A stretch of DNA of 52,201 nt. Origin: Bacteroidetes Order II. bacterium. Its GTDB lineage: Bacteria; Bacteroidota; Rhodothermia; Rhodothermales; UBA2364. The stretch lies in contig JAEUSQ010000058.1 in NCBI GenBank assembly GCA_016788705.1, positions 1 to 52,201 of the forward strand. The letters run 5' to 3'. This document shows positions 1 through 8,246 of this stretch, piece by piece; the stretch's first letter is position 1, and every line of letters begins with the position of its first letter. The notes beneath the pieces are model-generated. The model was given only the letters and a program-made list of their open reading frames with translations. It made no database searches and was not told where the DNA came from. A program made the position numbers and the translations under genes.

Positions 1-193
1 AACCAATCAAAATCAAGAAACATGGAAGACCAGAAAAATCATTATTCGCATATGGCTTAGAATGGGTGGCGCAAGTCTTAATCAATCAATTTAATCACTT
101 GTACCAAAAAATCATTACCCCTTTTTTGTCATGTACTTAGACTATTTCCGAATCTAAAGGGGTGGGGAATGTCAGATATAGTGAGGCTCTTGG

Positions 194-226
194 ATAAAAA
201 ACGGGCCACTGCAATAGAGACCCGTT
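194..226 (-). terminator. Rho-independent terminator of the TPR lipoprotein gene
   Basis: On the minus strand AACGGG pairs with CCCGTT (arms 221-226 and 200-205) and is followed by a run of Ts. It sits just downstream of the stop at 250. Confidence 0.6.
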
Positions 227-249
227 GTATAATTTTGTACAAAAAGGGA

Positions 250-1683
250 TTATTCAATACCGTCTAAAAGTTTTGTATAAGCCCCATTAGCGGTCTTTTT
301 CCCGATTTCCCGCACCATTTTTGTAATCATATTGTTCAGGTTTTCGCGTTTGTCTTCTCCATTAAAAATGCCCCGCTGCTCACGGTTGAGGTCTAAATCG
401 GCCATATTACCCGCATATTTTGCAGTTTTATATTGAATCACCTCGGTATGCCGGGTGCCGCCAGAGGTAAAGAGCCGACGTTTGCTCAGTTCCAGAATCC
501 GAAAAGAAACGCCCACTTCCACCTTCCGTTCTACAATCACTTCTTTGTAGGTTACTTTTTGCTTAGAGAAGGTATTCGCATTTCGGTCTCGTTCACGGAC
601 GTTACGTTCGGTTACAACAAAGCGATCTACCTCTCCAAAAACAATAAAATCTCCCCCGATACGCCTTCCCAAGAGATACACTTTGTCATCAGAAAGGACA
701 CGGCCTTCGAGGTCGTCTTTGCGCATTTCGCGCCGTATGTCGCGTGGGTCGCTGGTAACAACAAAGGCAGGCGGTTTGCCCCAGTAGCCAAACTGGAGTT
801 CGTCGTTTAATTCCTGCACAAAACTATCCGGCATTTCTTGTGTGGCTGCCGCCGTGCGGTAAAGGGGTAAAAACGCTACTTTCCGGCTACCGCGCCGCAT
901 GGCTTCTTCCATCAGGCTACGGGCCCGCTCGTTTCGCGGGGTCATTTCCAAGGAACGGCCCAACTTGTCATACGCTGCACGGAACTTGTTGTATCGAATG
1001 TCGTCCTCGGCCCATTGAAACAAGACATTGCTTCGGGCTTGGGTCATTTCCTCCTTCATGCGCTCATCAGGTGTGATTTCGGCAGCTTTTTCGTAGTTAC
1101 GCAGGGCGCCCGACCAATCGCGTTTGCGCTCTGCAACCAATCCCGCAGCGGCAAGATCTTTACTCCATTGATCTTCGAGGTCAAACATTTGATTACGAAT
1201 CATCCGCTCAGCATCCGGGTCTGGTTCATATTGCAGGGCTTCTTTGGCACTATTCAGGGCCTGTTCCCACTTTCGTTCGATGCCCAAGTTTTCGGCTTGT
1301 GTCACCAGTTCACGGATGGCATTGTTAAAGGCCCGCCGGCGGTCGGTCTGATAATTTGCTGGAAGCGTGAGAGAGAGGTTTACGGCATCTGCTTTTTGCA
1401 CCAGGTTATCCACCCGGCGGTAGTGGTTCACCTGTGCTTTGGCATCCCGGGTTTGTTCTGCCAATATGGCCCTAATGGCCGCATCGCCCGTACTTTGTAA
1501 GCCAGAACGTGCATTAGAAAGGGTAGGATTTTTTTGGAGAACCTGTATATAGGCCATTGCGGCATCTTCATACCGCCCTTTTGCCTCAAGGGTGGTAGCC
1601 CGCTTCAGTACCTTCCCGGTGGTATCACAGGCGGATATAAAAAGCATCAGGAAGAGCAAGGCAGGTATAGCAAGTTTGTTCAT
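250..1683 (-). CDS. TPR-repeat lipoprotein with CsgG-like C-terminal region
   Basis: A 477-residue exported lipoprotein. The N-terminus is a short basic and hydrophobic signal ending in a lipobox (LFISAC, Cys19), so it should be lipid-anchored in the envelope. Residues about 30-270 contain TPR-like helical repeats, such as AKGRYEDAAMAYIQVLQKNP and RKRDWSGALRNYEKAAEITP. From about residue 275 the sequence changes to a beta-rich region beginning KVAFLPLYRT, recalling the nucleotide-binding-like fold of CsgG/penicillin-binding activator lipoproteins; that assignment is my inference. It is transcribed alone with its own terminator. A scaffold or assembly role in the outer membrane is plausible, but no specific partner can be named. 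Confidence 0.8.
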   Translation of the reverse strand: MNKLAIPALLFLMLFISACDTTGKVLKRATTLEAKGRYEDAAMAYIQVLQKNPTLSNARSGLQSTGDAAIRAILAEQTRDAKAQVNHYRRVDNLVQKADAVNLSLTLPANYQTDRRRAFNNAIRELVTQAENLGIERKWEQALNSAKEALQYEPDPDAERMIRNQMFDLEDQWSKDLAAAGLVAERKRDWSGALRNYEKAAEITPDERMKEEMTQARSNVLFQWAEDDIRYNKFRAAYDKLGRSLEMTPRNERARSLMEEAMRRGSRKVAFLPLYRTAAATQEMPDSFVQELNDELQFGYWGKPPAFVVTSDPRDIRREMRKDDLEGRVLSDDKVYLLGRRIGGDFIVFGEVDRFVVTERNVRERDRNANTFSKQKVTYKEVIVERKVEVGVSFRILELSKRRLFTSGGTRHTEVIQYKTAKYAGNMADLDLNREQRGIFNGEDKRENLNNMITKMVREIGKKTANGAYTKLLDGIE

Positions 1684-1843
1684 AGGGCTTGTTTAACAAG
1701 TTTAAGGTGGAAAACTTTTCGGATTACAAGATACTTCGTCCTTTGGGATCGTATAGAGAACCCCTTACGAAAATGGTTTTTAGAAATAACGAAACAAAGC
1801 CGTTGGTTGTTACGTTGCAGATGCATCCCGAAATGTCTGTAAA

Positions 1844-2866
1844 TTATTCTTTGTAATAATCTGTTATTTTATAATTTTTTACGCTTTTTTTCCACTTTTT
1901 CCCGGTCAACACCTCCGTAGTTACTACTACCCGGTCGTTGTTTACTGTAGCATCTTCGGTAATTTTTTTAATGGGCACAATTTGGCCGTTTCGCCAGGCA
2001 TTCTCACTGGTTTGGTGCCAGCAACAGCCGCTCTTGGTGAAGGTGACCAAAACTTTTCGCTTCACATCGGTTTGGAATAGGCCTAGGTTTTCCATGACCA
2101 TGAGTGAGAGCGGAATATGGAATTCAAAGCGATGCTTAGCAGGCTGATATAAATAAACATCATAGCTTGGCCCACCGTATCCGCTCATATTGCCATTTCG
2201 GATAGCCAGATCGGTTTGCCCGTCGAAGTTAAAATCATCAAAAACGAGCGCACTTTGTTCATTATAAAGTTGGACCACATTTATGGATGGCTTTTGTTTT
2301 TCGTCGAGTGCCATGTATAAATCATCGGAAAAAAAGGTCTGAATGTGCTTACCAGATTTGTCGTATAAACCAATGGTGGCCAGTCCTGTACAGGTATCGT
2401 CTTCGCAGTTTGCCACACTAAACCGTGCTTCGTATTTAGGAGATGCATCTTTGATGACAAATTGATGGGGATGCGTAGTGTTTAGTCGGTTTCGACTGCC
2501 GATGCGTTCTATGGAGAAGGGATATTGTTTTTTACCATCGGCACTGCGCCAAAGCCCCTGAATGTTCTCAAACTCATCTAATTCCCCTTTGAAGGTTCCG
2601 GTGATGCGCCCAGCAGCATCGTATTCTGAAGCAGAGAACTGGGCTTCATACAGGCTTCCGCGCAAGGTAATGGGCTTGTTTTGAGAAGCATAAACATACG
2701 TTCCAATTAGTACGTCCTCGGTCAGTGAAAGGTGCATTAAAATTTGAAATTTCCCATTGATACTACCGTTGTAATAAAGTAGGATACTGGTATCTGATTG
2801 GCTTTGCCCTCGTGTGCTTAAGGAAAAAAGAAGGCCAAACAGAAGAAAAAGGCATGTTTTCATCAT
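1844..2866 (-). CDS. Secreted protein, XAC2610-related
   Basis: A 340-residue protein with a cleavable signal peptide (residues 1 to about 20). The middle holds beta-rich segments such as GTFKGELDEFENIQGLWRSA. Residues about 205-240 carry FDDFNFDGQTDLAIRNG followed by GYGGPSYDVYLY, an FG-GAP-like calcium-loop pattern that I associate with the XAC2610-related family of secreted proteins. No enzymatic motif is visible. Two Met codons are adjacent at the start and either could be used. It is separated from the upstream TPR lipoprotein gene by about 160 bases and from the membrane-protein gene at 2961 by a terminator, so it is probably expressed alone. Its function is unknown. Confidence 0.75.
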   Translation of the reverse strand: MMKTCLFLLFGLLFSLSTRGQSQSDTSILLYYNGSINGKFQILMHLSLTEDVLIGTYVYASQNKPITLRGSLYEAQFSASEYDAAGRITGTFKGELDEFENIQGLWRSADGKKQYPFSIERIGSRNRLNTTHPHQFVIKDASPKYEARFSVANCEDDTCTGLATIGLYDKSGKHIQTFFSDDLYMALDEKQKPSINVVQLYNEQSALVFDDFNFDGQTDLAIRNGNMSGYGGPSYDVYLYQPAKHRFEFHIPLSLMVMENLGLFQTDVKRKVLVTFTKSGCCWHQTSENAWRNGQIVPIKKITEDATVNNDRVVVTTEVLTGKKWKKSVKNYKITDYYKE

Positions 2867-2884
2867 AATTAGGGTTAAAGGATA

Positions 2885-2915
2885 AATAAAAAAAGGCAGT
2901 AACGATGTTACCGCC
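2885..2915 (-). terminator. Terminator of the gene at 2961-3596
   Basis: A minus-strand hairpin with arms 907-915 and 895-903 (offset 2000; one mismatch, loop ATC) is followed by seven Ts. It lies directly after the stop codon of the upstream gene. Confidence 0.7.
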
Positions 2916-2960
2916 TAATAAGATACTATTTATTGGCTAAAACAGATGACCAAAATCGGC

Positions 2961-3596
2961 TCATCGCCGGAAAAGCAGGGAGAACATCCAAGCAGAAGCC
3001 TTGGTTTCTTGTTCGGTAATGCGGTTTTGGGTATTTCCCGTGGACCATTCGGCGGCCAAGGTTGCCTTACGGCCAATCCGGAACCCGCCTTTTATGGCCA
3101 GTTGTAGATTTCGGAAATCCGTCTGCGAAAGTTGGTTGGCGTCTTCGTCATAGTTATTATTCCGGTAATATCCCCAAGTGGCGCGTGGAATAACCATCAG
3201 GCGCCCCAATGCCAAACCGCGATGCAGGTGTACATTTCCACCGTAGCGTATGATAAAAGGTTCTACCAAACTGCCATCGTCGTCGTAGTAACTGCCAGCG
3301 CGTGCAAATCCCTGTAACGTAAGGCCCAATCTTTCGGGGTGGTGTTTTCGGGTGCGTCGTCCAATAATGGGGATGTAAAGTTCTGGCCCAACAGAGACCG
3401 CCTTTAAACCGCTTGCAAGTTCGGTATTGGCCGCATGTAAATAAAAATTACGCACGCCCAGACGCAAAGCGGTGGTTTGGTCGCCATTTACCTTAGCGGT
3501 TAGAACCCCCACTTCAAGATTACTACTCATAAACTGGGCGTGTGTGCTTGGGGCCATCAACCAAACGCCCAAAACGGTGATCAAGATTCTTTTCAT
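2961..3596 (-). CDS. Small exported outer-membrane beta-barrel-like protein
   Basis: A 211-residue protein with a signal peptide (MKRILITVLGVWLMAPSTHA). The mature part alternates hydrophobic and polar residues with aromatic strand ends (GRLMVIPRATWGYYRNNNYD, LQLAIKGGFRIGR, ASAWMFSLLFRR) and ends in a strand close to the C-terminus, as in small outer-membrane barrels. I recognise no named family or catalytic motif. It is followed by its own terminator, and the next gene upstream is on the other strand, so it is probably monocistronic. Confidence 0.75.
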   Translation of the reverse strand: MKRILITVLGVWLMAPSTHAQFMSSNLEVGVLTAKVNGDQTTALRLGVRNFYLHAANTELASGLKAVSVGPELYIPIIGRRTRKHHPERLGLTLQGFARAGSYYDDDGSLVEPFIIRYGGNVHLHRGLALGRLMVIPRATWGYYRNNNYDEDANQLSQTDFRNLQLAIKGGFRIGRKATLAAEWSTGNTQNRITEQETKASAWMFSLLFRR

Positions 3597-3813
3597 GGTT
3601 CTGCTTTTATGGTTAAAATATTGGTGATTGCGGTATAATACAAGAATTGCATAGAGACATCAAGGTATTTTTTTGAAAACAGCCATGCCTTTTCCATTAA
3701 CCAGATGCTGATAATCGGGAAAGCAGGCAAGTCAGAAAAAATCATCAAAAGAAAATGGAACCTTTCATGTATGTTGGATGTTTTAAAAAAATTGCATCAT
3801 TTTCCAAAAACAC

Positions 3814-4299
3814 GTGGTAAACCACCATCCCATATTTCGGCTTTTTGCTGGCTTTTTATTGGTCTGGTTGTTATTGCTCCATATTCCGGTAGTGGTTCAT
3901 GCGTGCGCTATGTCGGGAAAGAAGCAAGTGGCGGGAAAGAGGGCATGTTGTCGGATGAAGGGCAAGAAGGGACAGCCACGTGTTGGGTCTCATGCCTTTA
4001 AGAAAACACTCCATTCCAAAAGTTGTCATCGTGCCTCGGTTGCGCATCGGAATACACCACATACTCCCCAACCATCCAGCCTTAAACGGGCCGTATGTTG
4101 CAAGGTAGAAGTACCCCAAACCGATACCGCCGCTGGGATTATTGTGCCAACTTCTACCAACGATTTGGTCGCGCCTATTTCTACGGCCTCGTTGGTGGTA
4201 TTGGATTCGGGACTGCCCCAACCCAAGCCGTTTTTCTATCATGAGGCCCGTCCGCCACCGGACAACTGGCAAGCACTACTCTGCATTTTTCGGAATTAG
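3814..4299 (+). CDS. Cys-rich exported protein, HYC_CC_PP-like, start of the copper region
   Basis: A 161-residue protein read from a GTG at 3814. No in-frame ATG lies between it and the preceding stop at 3784, so the start is uncertain. A strongly hydrophobic segment (residues 8-30) precedes HAC (29-31); then come CC (45-46), a SCHR motif, a second CC near residue 94 and PPP near the C-terminus. This order of HxC, CC and PP recalls the HYC_CC_PP proteins found beside metal genes in Bacteroidota. It is His- and Cys-rich, suggesting metal binding at the membrane or in the periplasm. It lies 117 bases before a DUF3347 gene and a multicopper oxidase gene, which supports a copper role by context. 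A competing ORF at 3705-4001 lacks these features. Confidence 0.6.
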   Translation: MVNHHPIFRLFAGFLLVWLLLLHIPVVVHACAMSGKKQVAGKRACCRMKGKKGQPRVGSHAFKKTLHSKSCHRASVAHRNTPHTPQPSSLKRAVCCKVEVPQTDTAAGIIVPTSTNDLVAPISTASLVVLDSGLPQPKPFFYHEARPPPDNWQALLCIFRN

Positions 4300-4355
4300 G
4301 ATATTTGTTCAAATCTTTGTATTACAATGCTTTGTACTAAAGCAGTATAAGGCTT

Positions 4356-4387
4356 GGTGTTAACGATAGGGAGATGTTGTTAACACC
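4356..4387 (+). promoter_or_regulatory. Inverted repeat built on two GTTAAC palindromes upstream of the DUF3347 gene
   Basis: GGTGTTAAC (4356-4364) and GTTAACACC (4379-4387) are perfect inverted arms separated by 14 bases, 30 bases before the ATG. It could be an operator for a metal-responsive regulator or a leader hairpin. No regulator gene is adjacent. Confidence 0.35.
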
Positions 4388-4416
4388 CAAACACTGAACT
4401 TAAACCTAATTCAACC

Positions 4417-5157
4417 ATGAAATTCTTTTTCTTTTTTCTTCTTTTAAGTCTTCCGTTTACCTATACGCAGTCCCATAAAATGGGTGAAACCTGCGAACAT
4501 TGCAAAGAAAATTGTGCTTGCACGGGTGAAACGTGTGTGCGTTGCAAAAAAGGTGACGGCCACAAAGCGGGTGAAGCCTGCGAACATTGCAAAAAAGGCG
4601 ACGGCCACAAAGCGGGTGAAGCCTGCGAACATTGCAAAAAAGGCGACGGCCACAAAACAAGCAGTGAGGAACCCAAAGAATCGGCCACAGCCGCTCCACA
4701 AAACGTCTTAGAAGCGGGCCTTAGAAGTGAGTTGCGTTCCGTTCTGACCGCCTATTTTTCGGTGAAGGATGCGTTAGTAAAAGACAATCCAAACGATGCA
4801 ATTACACAAGCAAAGGCACTCCGTTTGACACTCGGAAAAGTGACAAGAGACAAATTCCAAGCAAATCAACGGACGGCATATATATCCCTTGCAGCGAAAA
4901 TAGACGAAAGCGCCGCTTCCATTTCGAGTGCCAATGCCATTAAAGACCAACGTATGGCCTTTATACGCCTTTCGGAGGCTACTATTGCATTCGTAAAGAC
5001 CTTCAACGTTTTGGATATGCCCGCATATCTGCAATTTTGCCCGATGGCCAATCAAGGAAAAGGCGCCGACTGGCTGAGTATGGAGAAGGTCATTAAAAAC
5101 CCGTACTATGGCAAGAGCATGTTGACGTGTGGGAACGTAAAAGCGACCATTAATTAA
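4417..5157 (+). CDS. DUF3347 protein with tandem Cys/His metal-binding-like repeats
   Basis: A 246-residue exported protein. Residues 1-18 form a signal peptide. Residues 23-81 consist of four tandem units: GETCEHCKENCACT, GETCVRCKKGDGHKA, then GEACEHCKKGDGHKA and the same unit ending in T. Together they hold ten Cys and several His, the composition of a small metal-binding tail. After a linker, residues about 97-243 match DUF3347, including the end motif FCPMANQGKGADWLS and NPYYGKSMLTCG, a domain known from copper/silver efflux-associated periplasmic proteins. The multicopper oxidase gene follows after 66 bases, so I infer periplasmic copper buffering or delivery. DUF3347 proteins usually lack such repeats, to my knowledge. 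Confidence 0.85.
   Translation: MKFFFFFLLLSLPFTYTQSHKMGETCEHCKENCACTGETCVRCKKGDGHKAGEACEHCKKGDGHKAGEACEHCKKGDGHKTSSEEPKESATAAPQNVLEAGLRSELRSVLTAYFSVKDALVKDNPNDAITQAKALRLTLGKVTRDKFQANQRTAYISLAAKIDESAASISSANAIKDQRMAFIRLSEATIAFVKTFNVLDMPAYLQFCPMANQGKGADWLSMEKVIKNPYYGKSMLTCGNVKATIN
4570..4659 (+). repeat. Tandem 45-base coding repeats (15-residue metal-binding-like unit)
   Basis: Two adjacent, almost identical 45-base units (4570-4614 and 4615-4659) encode the unit GEACEHCKKGDGHK; a more diverged copy precedes them at 4525-4569. The nucleotide near-identity points to recent duplication. Confidence 0.85.
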
Positions 5158-5175
5158 TTTTTTCACTTCTTTGGA

Positions 5176-5208
5176 GAACGGGAGGTTTCAGATTGGGACC
5201 TCCTGTTC
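5176..5208 (+). other. Intercistronic hairpin between DUF3347 and multicopper oxidase genes
   Basis: GAACGGGAGGT (5176-5186) pairs with ACCTCCTGTTC (5198-5208) with one mismatch. No T-run follows, so it is more likely an mRNA-stability or attenuation element than a full terminator. Confidence 0.4.
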
Positions 5209-5223
5209 CCGTATTAGCTAAAA

Positions 5224-7437
5224 ATGGGTATGAAGAAGTGTTTTAAAAATAGACTCCTATGGACTTGCCTTGCTTTTTTCTTGCTACAAAGTGGGGGATG
5301 GAGTCAAGCCCAAAACATTATCCGGTACGATTTGTATGTGGGCGAAAAAACAGTCAATTTCACCGGTAAAAATGTGGCGGCAATAGTGATTAACAACCAA
5401 TTACCAGCACCCACCCTTACGTTTACAGAGGGCGATATTGCCGAGATTTATGTTCACAACACCTTACGCGAAGAGACGATGTTGCATTGGCATGGGCTTC
5501 TCTTGCCCAATCGTTACGACGGTGTACCCTATCTGACAACAGCGCCTATTCAGCCGGGCGAAACCAAGTTGTTCACTTTTCCCTTGATCCAAAGTGGAAC
5601 CTACTGGTACCATAGTCACACGGGAATGCAGGAACAAAAAGGCATGTATGGGGCCTTGATTGTCCATAAAAAACAAGACGATCCAACCATTCGGCCACAA
5701 GATAAACTCCCGGAATACGTCTTATTACTGAGTGATTGGACGAACGAAGACCCCAACCAAATCCACCGCAGTTTACACCATGCCACCGACTGGTATGCTA
5801 TCAAAAAAGGAGCCACCCAAAACTACGGCGAGGCCCTCCGAAAAGGCCACATCAAAACCAAATTAGTGAATGAATGGAAGCGTATGTTAGCGATGGATGT
5901 CTCGGATGTGTATTATGAACAGTTTCTGGCCAATGGCCAGCCCGAACAAAATGCACCGCAGTTTAAAGCCAGAGATCAGGTGCGCGTGCGAATCATTAAT
6001 GGGAGTGCATCCACCTATTTTTGGTTAGAATATGCAGGTGGGAAAATGAGCGTCATAGCGAGCGATGGCAAAGATGTGGAACCCGTTGGGGTAGATCGGA
6101 TGATGATTGCTGTTGCAGAAACCTACGATGTAGTGCTGAACATCCCCGAAAATAAGCGTTACGAACTGAAGGCCACCTCGGAAGATCGTACAAACTATGC
6201 TTCTTTGTTTCTTGGAAGCGGCGATACGGTTCAACAGCCAGTCTTGCCCAAACTCAAATACTTTGAGGGCATGAAGATGATGAACGATATGATGCGCTTA
6301 GATGGCTCGATGGATGATATGGGCATGAACATGTCGCTCCAACAAATGGACATGAATACGGTGATGTACCCAGAGGTGTCTGGCTATGAAGATGGAAAAC
6401 AAGACCCGTCCCGTTATGTGGTCTCGGATGATTTTACCGTGTTGAACTATGCGATGCTACGCTCTACAACCAAAACCACACTCCCCGAAGGACCCATTAG
6501 AACCCTCCGGTTTGAACTAACGGGCAATATGAACCGCTATGTATGGACACTCAATAACCGCACCGTATCGGAAAGTGATGTGATCCAGATTAAACAAGGC
6601 GAAAACATCCGAATAGAGCTGTATAACGGTTCCATGATGCGTCATCCGATGCACTTACATGGGCATTTTTTTCGTGTGATCAATGGACAAGAAGCATATG
6701 CTCCGCTCAAGAATGTGCTGGACATTATGCCGATGGAAACCAATACCATAGAATTTGCCGCAAACGATAAAAGTGGAGGGGATTGGTTTTTCCATTGCCA
6801 TATCCTCTACCATATGATGGCAGGTATGGGGCGGATTTTCCGCTACGAAAACTCTCCTCCAAATCCTGAAATCCCTGATCCCAAGAAAGCGCTACGTAAA
6901 GTGTATCAAGACGATCGGCAGTTTCATGCCATGATTCATGCAGGATTACAAACCAATGGGAGTGAAGGAATGTTGGGCTTTGGAAATACCCGCTGGTCTA
7001 TCGGGACGCACTGGCATGTAGGTTGGCTAAACCACCCTAAAGTGGAGGTAGAAACACACGTCGGGCGTTTCATAGGCCGGAATCAATTCCTGATGCCATA
7101 TGTTGGCATAGATTTCCGAAACCAAACCCATGCCAACGAGAAAGACTGGTTGGGTCAAGATCATTCCCATGAAAAAATCCATATAGTTGCTGGATTTCGT
7201 TATGTATTACCGCTTTTTCTGGAATTAGATGCGCGAATGGATCATACCGGGCGTGTTAAAATGAAGTTGAGCCGTGAGGATTTGGCGTTTTCGAGCCGAG
7301 GTAGATTGGGGATGTCTATAACGTCCGAAAGGGAATACCTATTGGATGTGCATTATATTCTAACCAAAAAATTAGCACTCTCTGCAAGCTATCACAATGA
7401 AATGGGATGGGGCGCGGGCTTGGCTTTTACCTATTAG
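5224..7437 (+). CDS. Multicopper oxidase (CopA-like) with C-terminal beta-barrel-like domain
   Basis: A 737-residue exported protein with a signal peptide (to about residue 30). Cupredoxin copper ligands are intact: HWHG at 88-91, WYHSH at 128-132, HPMHLHGH from 474 and HCHILYHMMAGM from 524 (type-1 Cys525, axial Met535). Residues about 340-375 are Met-rich (MKMMNDMMRLDG, MDDMGMNM), typical of cuprous oxidases that bind Cu(I). This supports periplasmic oxidation of Cu(I) to Cu(II). From about residue 565 to the end the sequence becomes beta-strand-rich with His residues (IGTHWHVGWL, GQDHSHEKIH) and ends in GAGLAFTY like an outer-membrane strand; it resembles part of CopB. It ends the copper region, before a strong terminator. 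The start at 5224 or at the Met two codons later are both possible. Confidence 0.93.
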   Translation: MGMKKCFKNRLLWTCLAFFLLQSGGWSQAQNIIRYDLYVGEKTVNFTGKNVAAIVINNQLPAPTLTFTEGDIAEIYVHNTLREETMLHWHGLLLPNRYDGVPYLTTAPIQPGETKLFTFPLIQSGTYWYHSHTGMQEQKGMYGALIVHKKQDDPTIRPQDKLPEYVLLLSDWTNEDPNQIHRSLHHATDWYAIKKGATQNYGEALRKGHIKTKLVNEWKRMLAMDVSDVYYEQFLANGQPEQNAPQFKARDQVRVRIINGSASTYFWLEYAGGKMSVIASDGKDVEPVGVDRMMIAVAETYDVVLNIPENKRYELKATSEDRTNYASLFLGSGDTVQQPVLPKLKYFEGMKMMNDMMRLDGSMDDMGMNMSLQQMDMNTVMYPEVSGYEDGKQDPSRYVVSDDFTVLNYAMLRSTTKTTLPEGPIRTLRFELTGNMNRYVWTLNNRTVSESDVIQIKQGENIRIELYNGSMMRHPMHLHGHFFRVINGQEAYAPLKNVLDIMPMETNTIEFAANDKSGGDWFFHCHILYHMMAGMGRIFRYENSPPNPEIPDPKKALRKVYQDDRQFHAMIHAGLQTNGSEGMLGFGNTRWSIGTHWHVGWLNHPKVEVETHVGRFIGRNQFLMPYVGIDFRNQTHANEKDWLGQDHSHEKIHIVAGFRYVLPLFLELDARMDHTGRVKMKLSREDLAFSSRGRLGMSITSEREYLLDVHYILTKKLALSASYHNEMGWGAGLAFTY

Positions 7438-7445
7438 ACATACAG

Positions 7446-7486
7446 AACGCCCATCATGCCAACTCCGGTACTGATGGGCGTTTTTC
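7446..7486 (+). terminator. Terminator of the copper region
   Basis: AACGCCCATCA (7446-7456) pairs perfectly with TGATGGGCGTT (7472-7482), followed by further Ts. Confidence 0.85.
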
Positions 7487-7524
7487 TAAGGAAACCTGTT
7501 TTGGCACTTCAAAAGAGCTTTTGC

Positions 7525-7560
7525 AATAAAAAAGCCTCTACACAACTATAGGCGAGGCTC
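7525..7560 (-). terminator. Terminator of the ferredoxin gene
   Basis: On the minus strand AGCCTC and GAGGCT arms (7554-7559 and 7533-7538) are followed by a T-run, just after the ferredoxin stop at 7586. Confidence 0.6.
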
Positions 7561-7585
7561 TTAATTTCGAGAAACAGGTATAGAG

Positions 7586-7930
7586 TTAGTCCCACAGCTT
7601 AATATCCCGTTCCGATTTACTTTCATTGTGCATCTCAGCATCAGCGTATGGTAAAGGCTCTTGCTTAGCCGTGATATTACGATGCTGGGCAGCCCAACGA
7701 TCTGCCAAATCGCGGTTTAGCTCTGCATAATGTTCTAAACGTGATGGTAGTTCATCATCGGCAAAAATGGCTTCGGTTGGGCAGGTTGGTACACAAGCAT
7801 TACAATCAATACATTCGTCGGGATGAATGACCAAGAAGTTGGGGCCTTCGTAAAAACAATCTACAGGACAGACTTCAACACAGTCTGTATATTTACAGTT
7901 AATACAAGCCTCCGTTACTACATATGCCAT
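7586..7930 (-). CDS. fdxA: 7Fe-8S type ferredoxin, FdxA family
   Basis: A 114-residue cytosolic electron carrier. The N-terminal motif [17 protein letters not shown], with Cys9, 12, 17, 21 and 25, and the second motif [12 protein letters not shown] supply ligands for one [3Fe-4S] and one [4Fe-4S] cluster as in FdxA ferredoxins. The 50-residue tail is acidic and charged, a known FdxA feature. It is monocistronic, with a terminator downstream and a 316-base AT-rich promoter region upstream. Its redox partner is not in the window. Confidence 0.93.
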   Translation of the reverse strand: MAYVVTEACINCKYTDCVEVCPVDCFYEGPNFLVIHPDECIDCNACVPTCPTEAIFADDELPSRLEHYAELNRDLADRWAAQHRNITAKQEPLPYADAEMHNESKSERDIKLWD

Positions 7931-8246
7931 ATTTTAAGTGTTTGGGTGATTGGATGGATTTGTCTAAACAAACGATTATGGTATGATAGGACGTTATGAC
8001 CATCATGTCAAGACTTGAATATGTATTTTCTACACCCCTGATCTCATTTTATTTAGGTATTGGATATTCATCTTGTCTGGAAAAATAAAAAAAACGTCAT
8101 TAAATATTGAAGTAAATATTTGTAAAATATAGACTTGGAAATCTAATTCTTGTAGATTAAATCTGTCCTTATGCCTAAAACTGTATCGCATCTTTTTTTA
8201 GTATGCGGCTATGTAAGCAAGGTTCTTGATCACGAACTTTACCACA
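7931..8246. other. Divergent intergenic promoter region
   Basis: A 316-base AT-rich gap between the divergent fdxA and lipoprotein genes. It must hold promoters for both, but I cannot assign them base by base. No RNA gene or long repeat is visible. Confidence 0.5.

Noticed and set aside
3705..4001. 98-residue plus-strand ORF overlapping the Cys-rich gene
   Set aside because: No signal or domain features; the overlapping frame from 3814 has a signal-like segment and the HxC, CC and PP pattern, so it is the better gene.
4444..4711. Several overlapping ORFs in other frames over the Cys repeats, and the idea of a CRISPR-like array
   Set aside because: They are produced by the 45-base coding repeats of the DUF3347 gene. 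The repeats are coding, without spacers.
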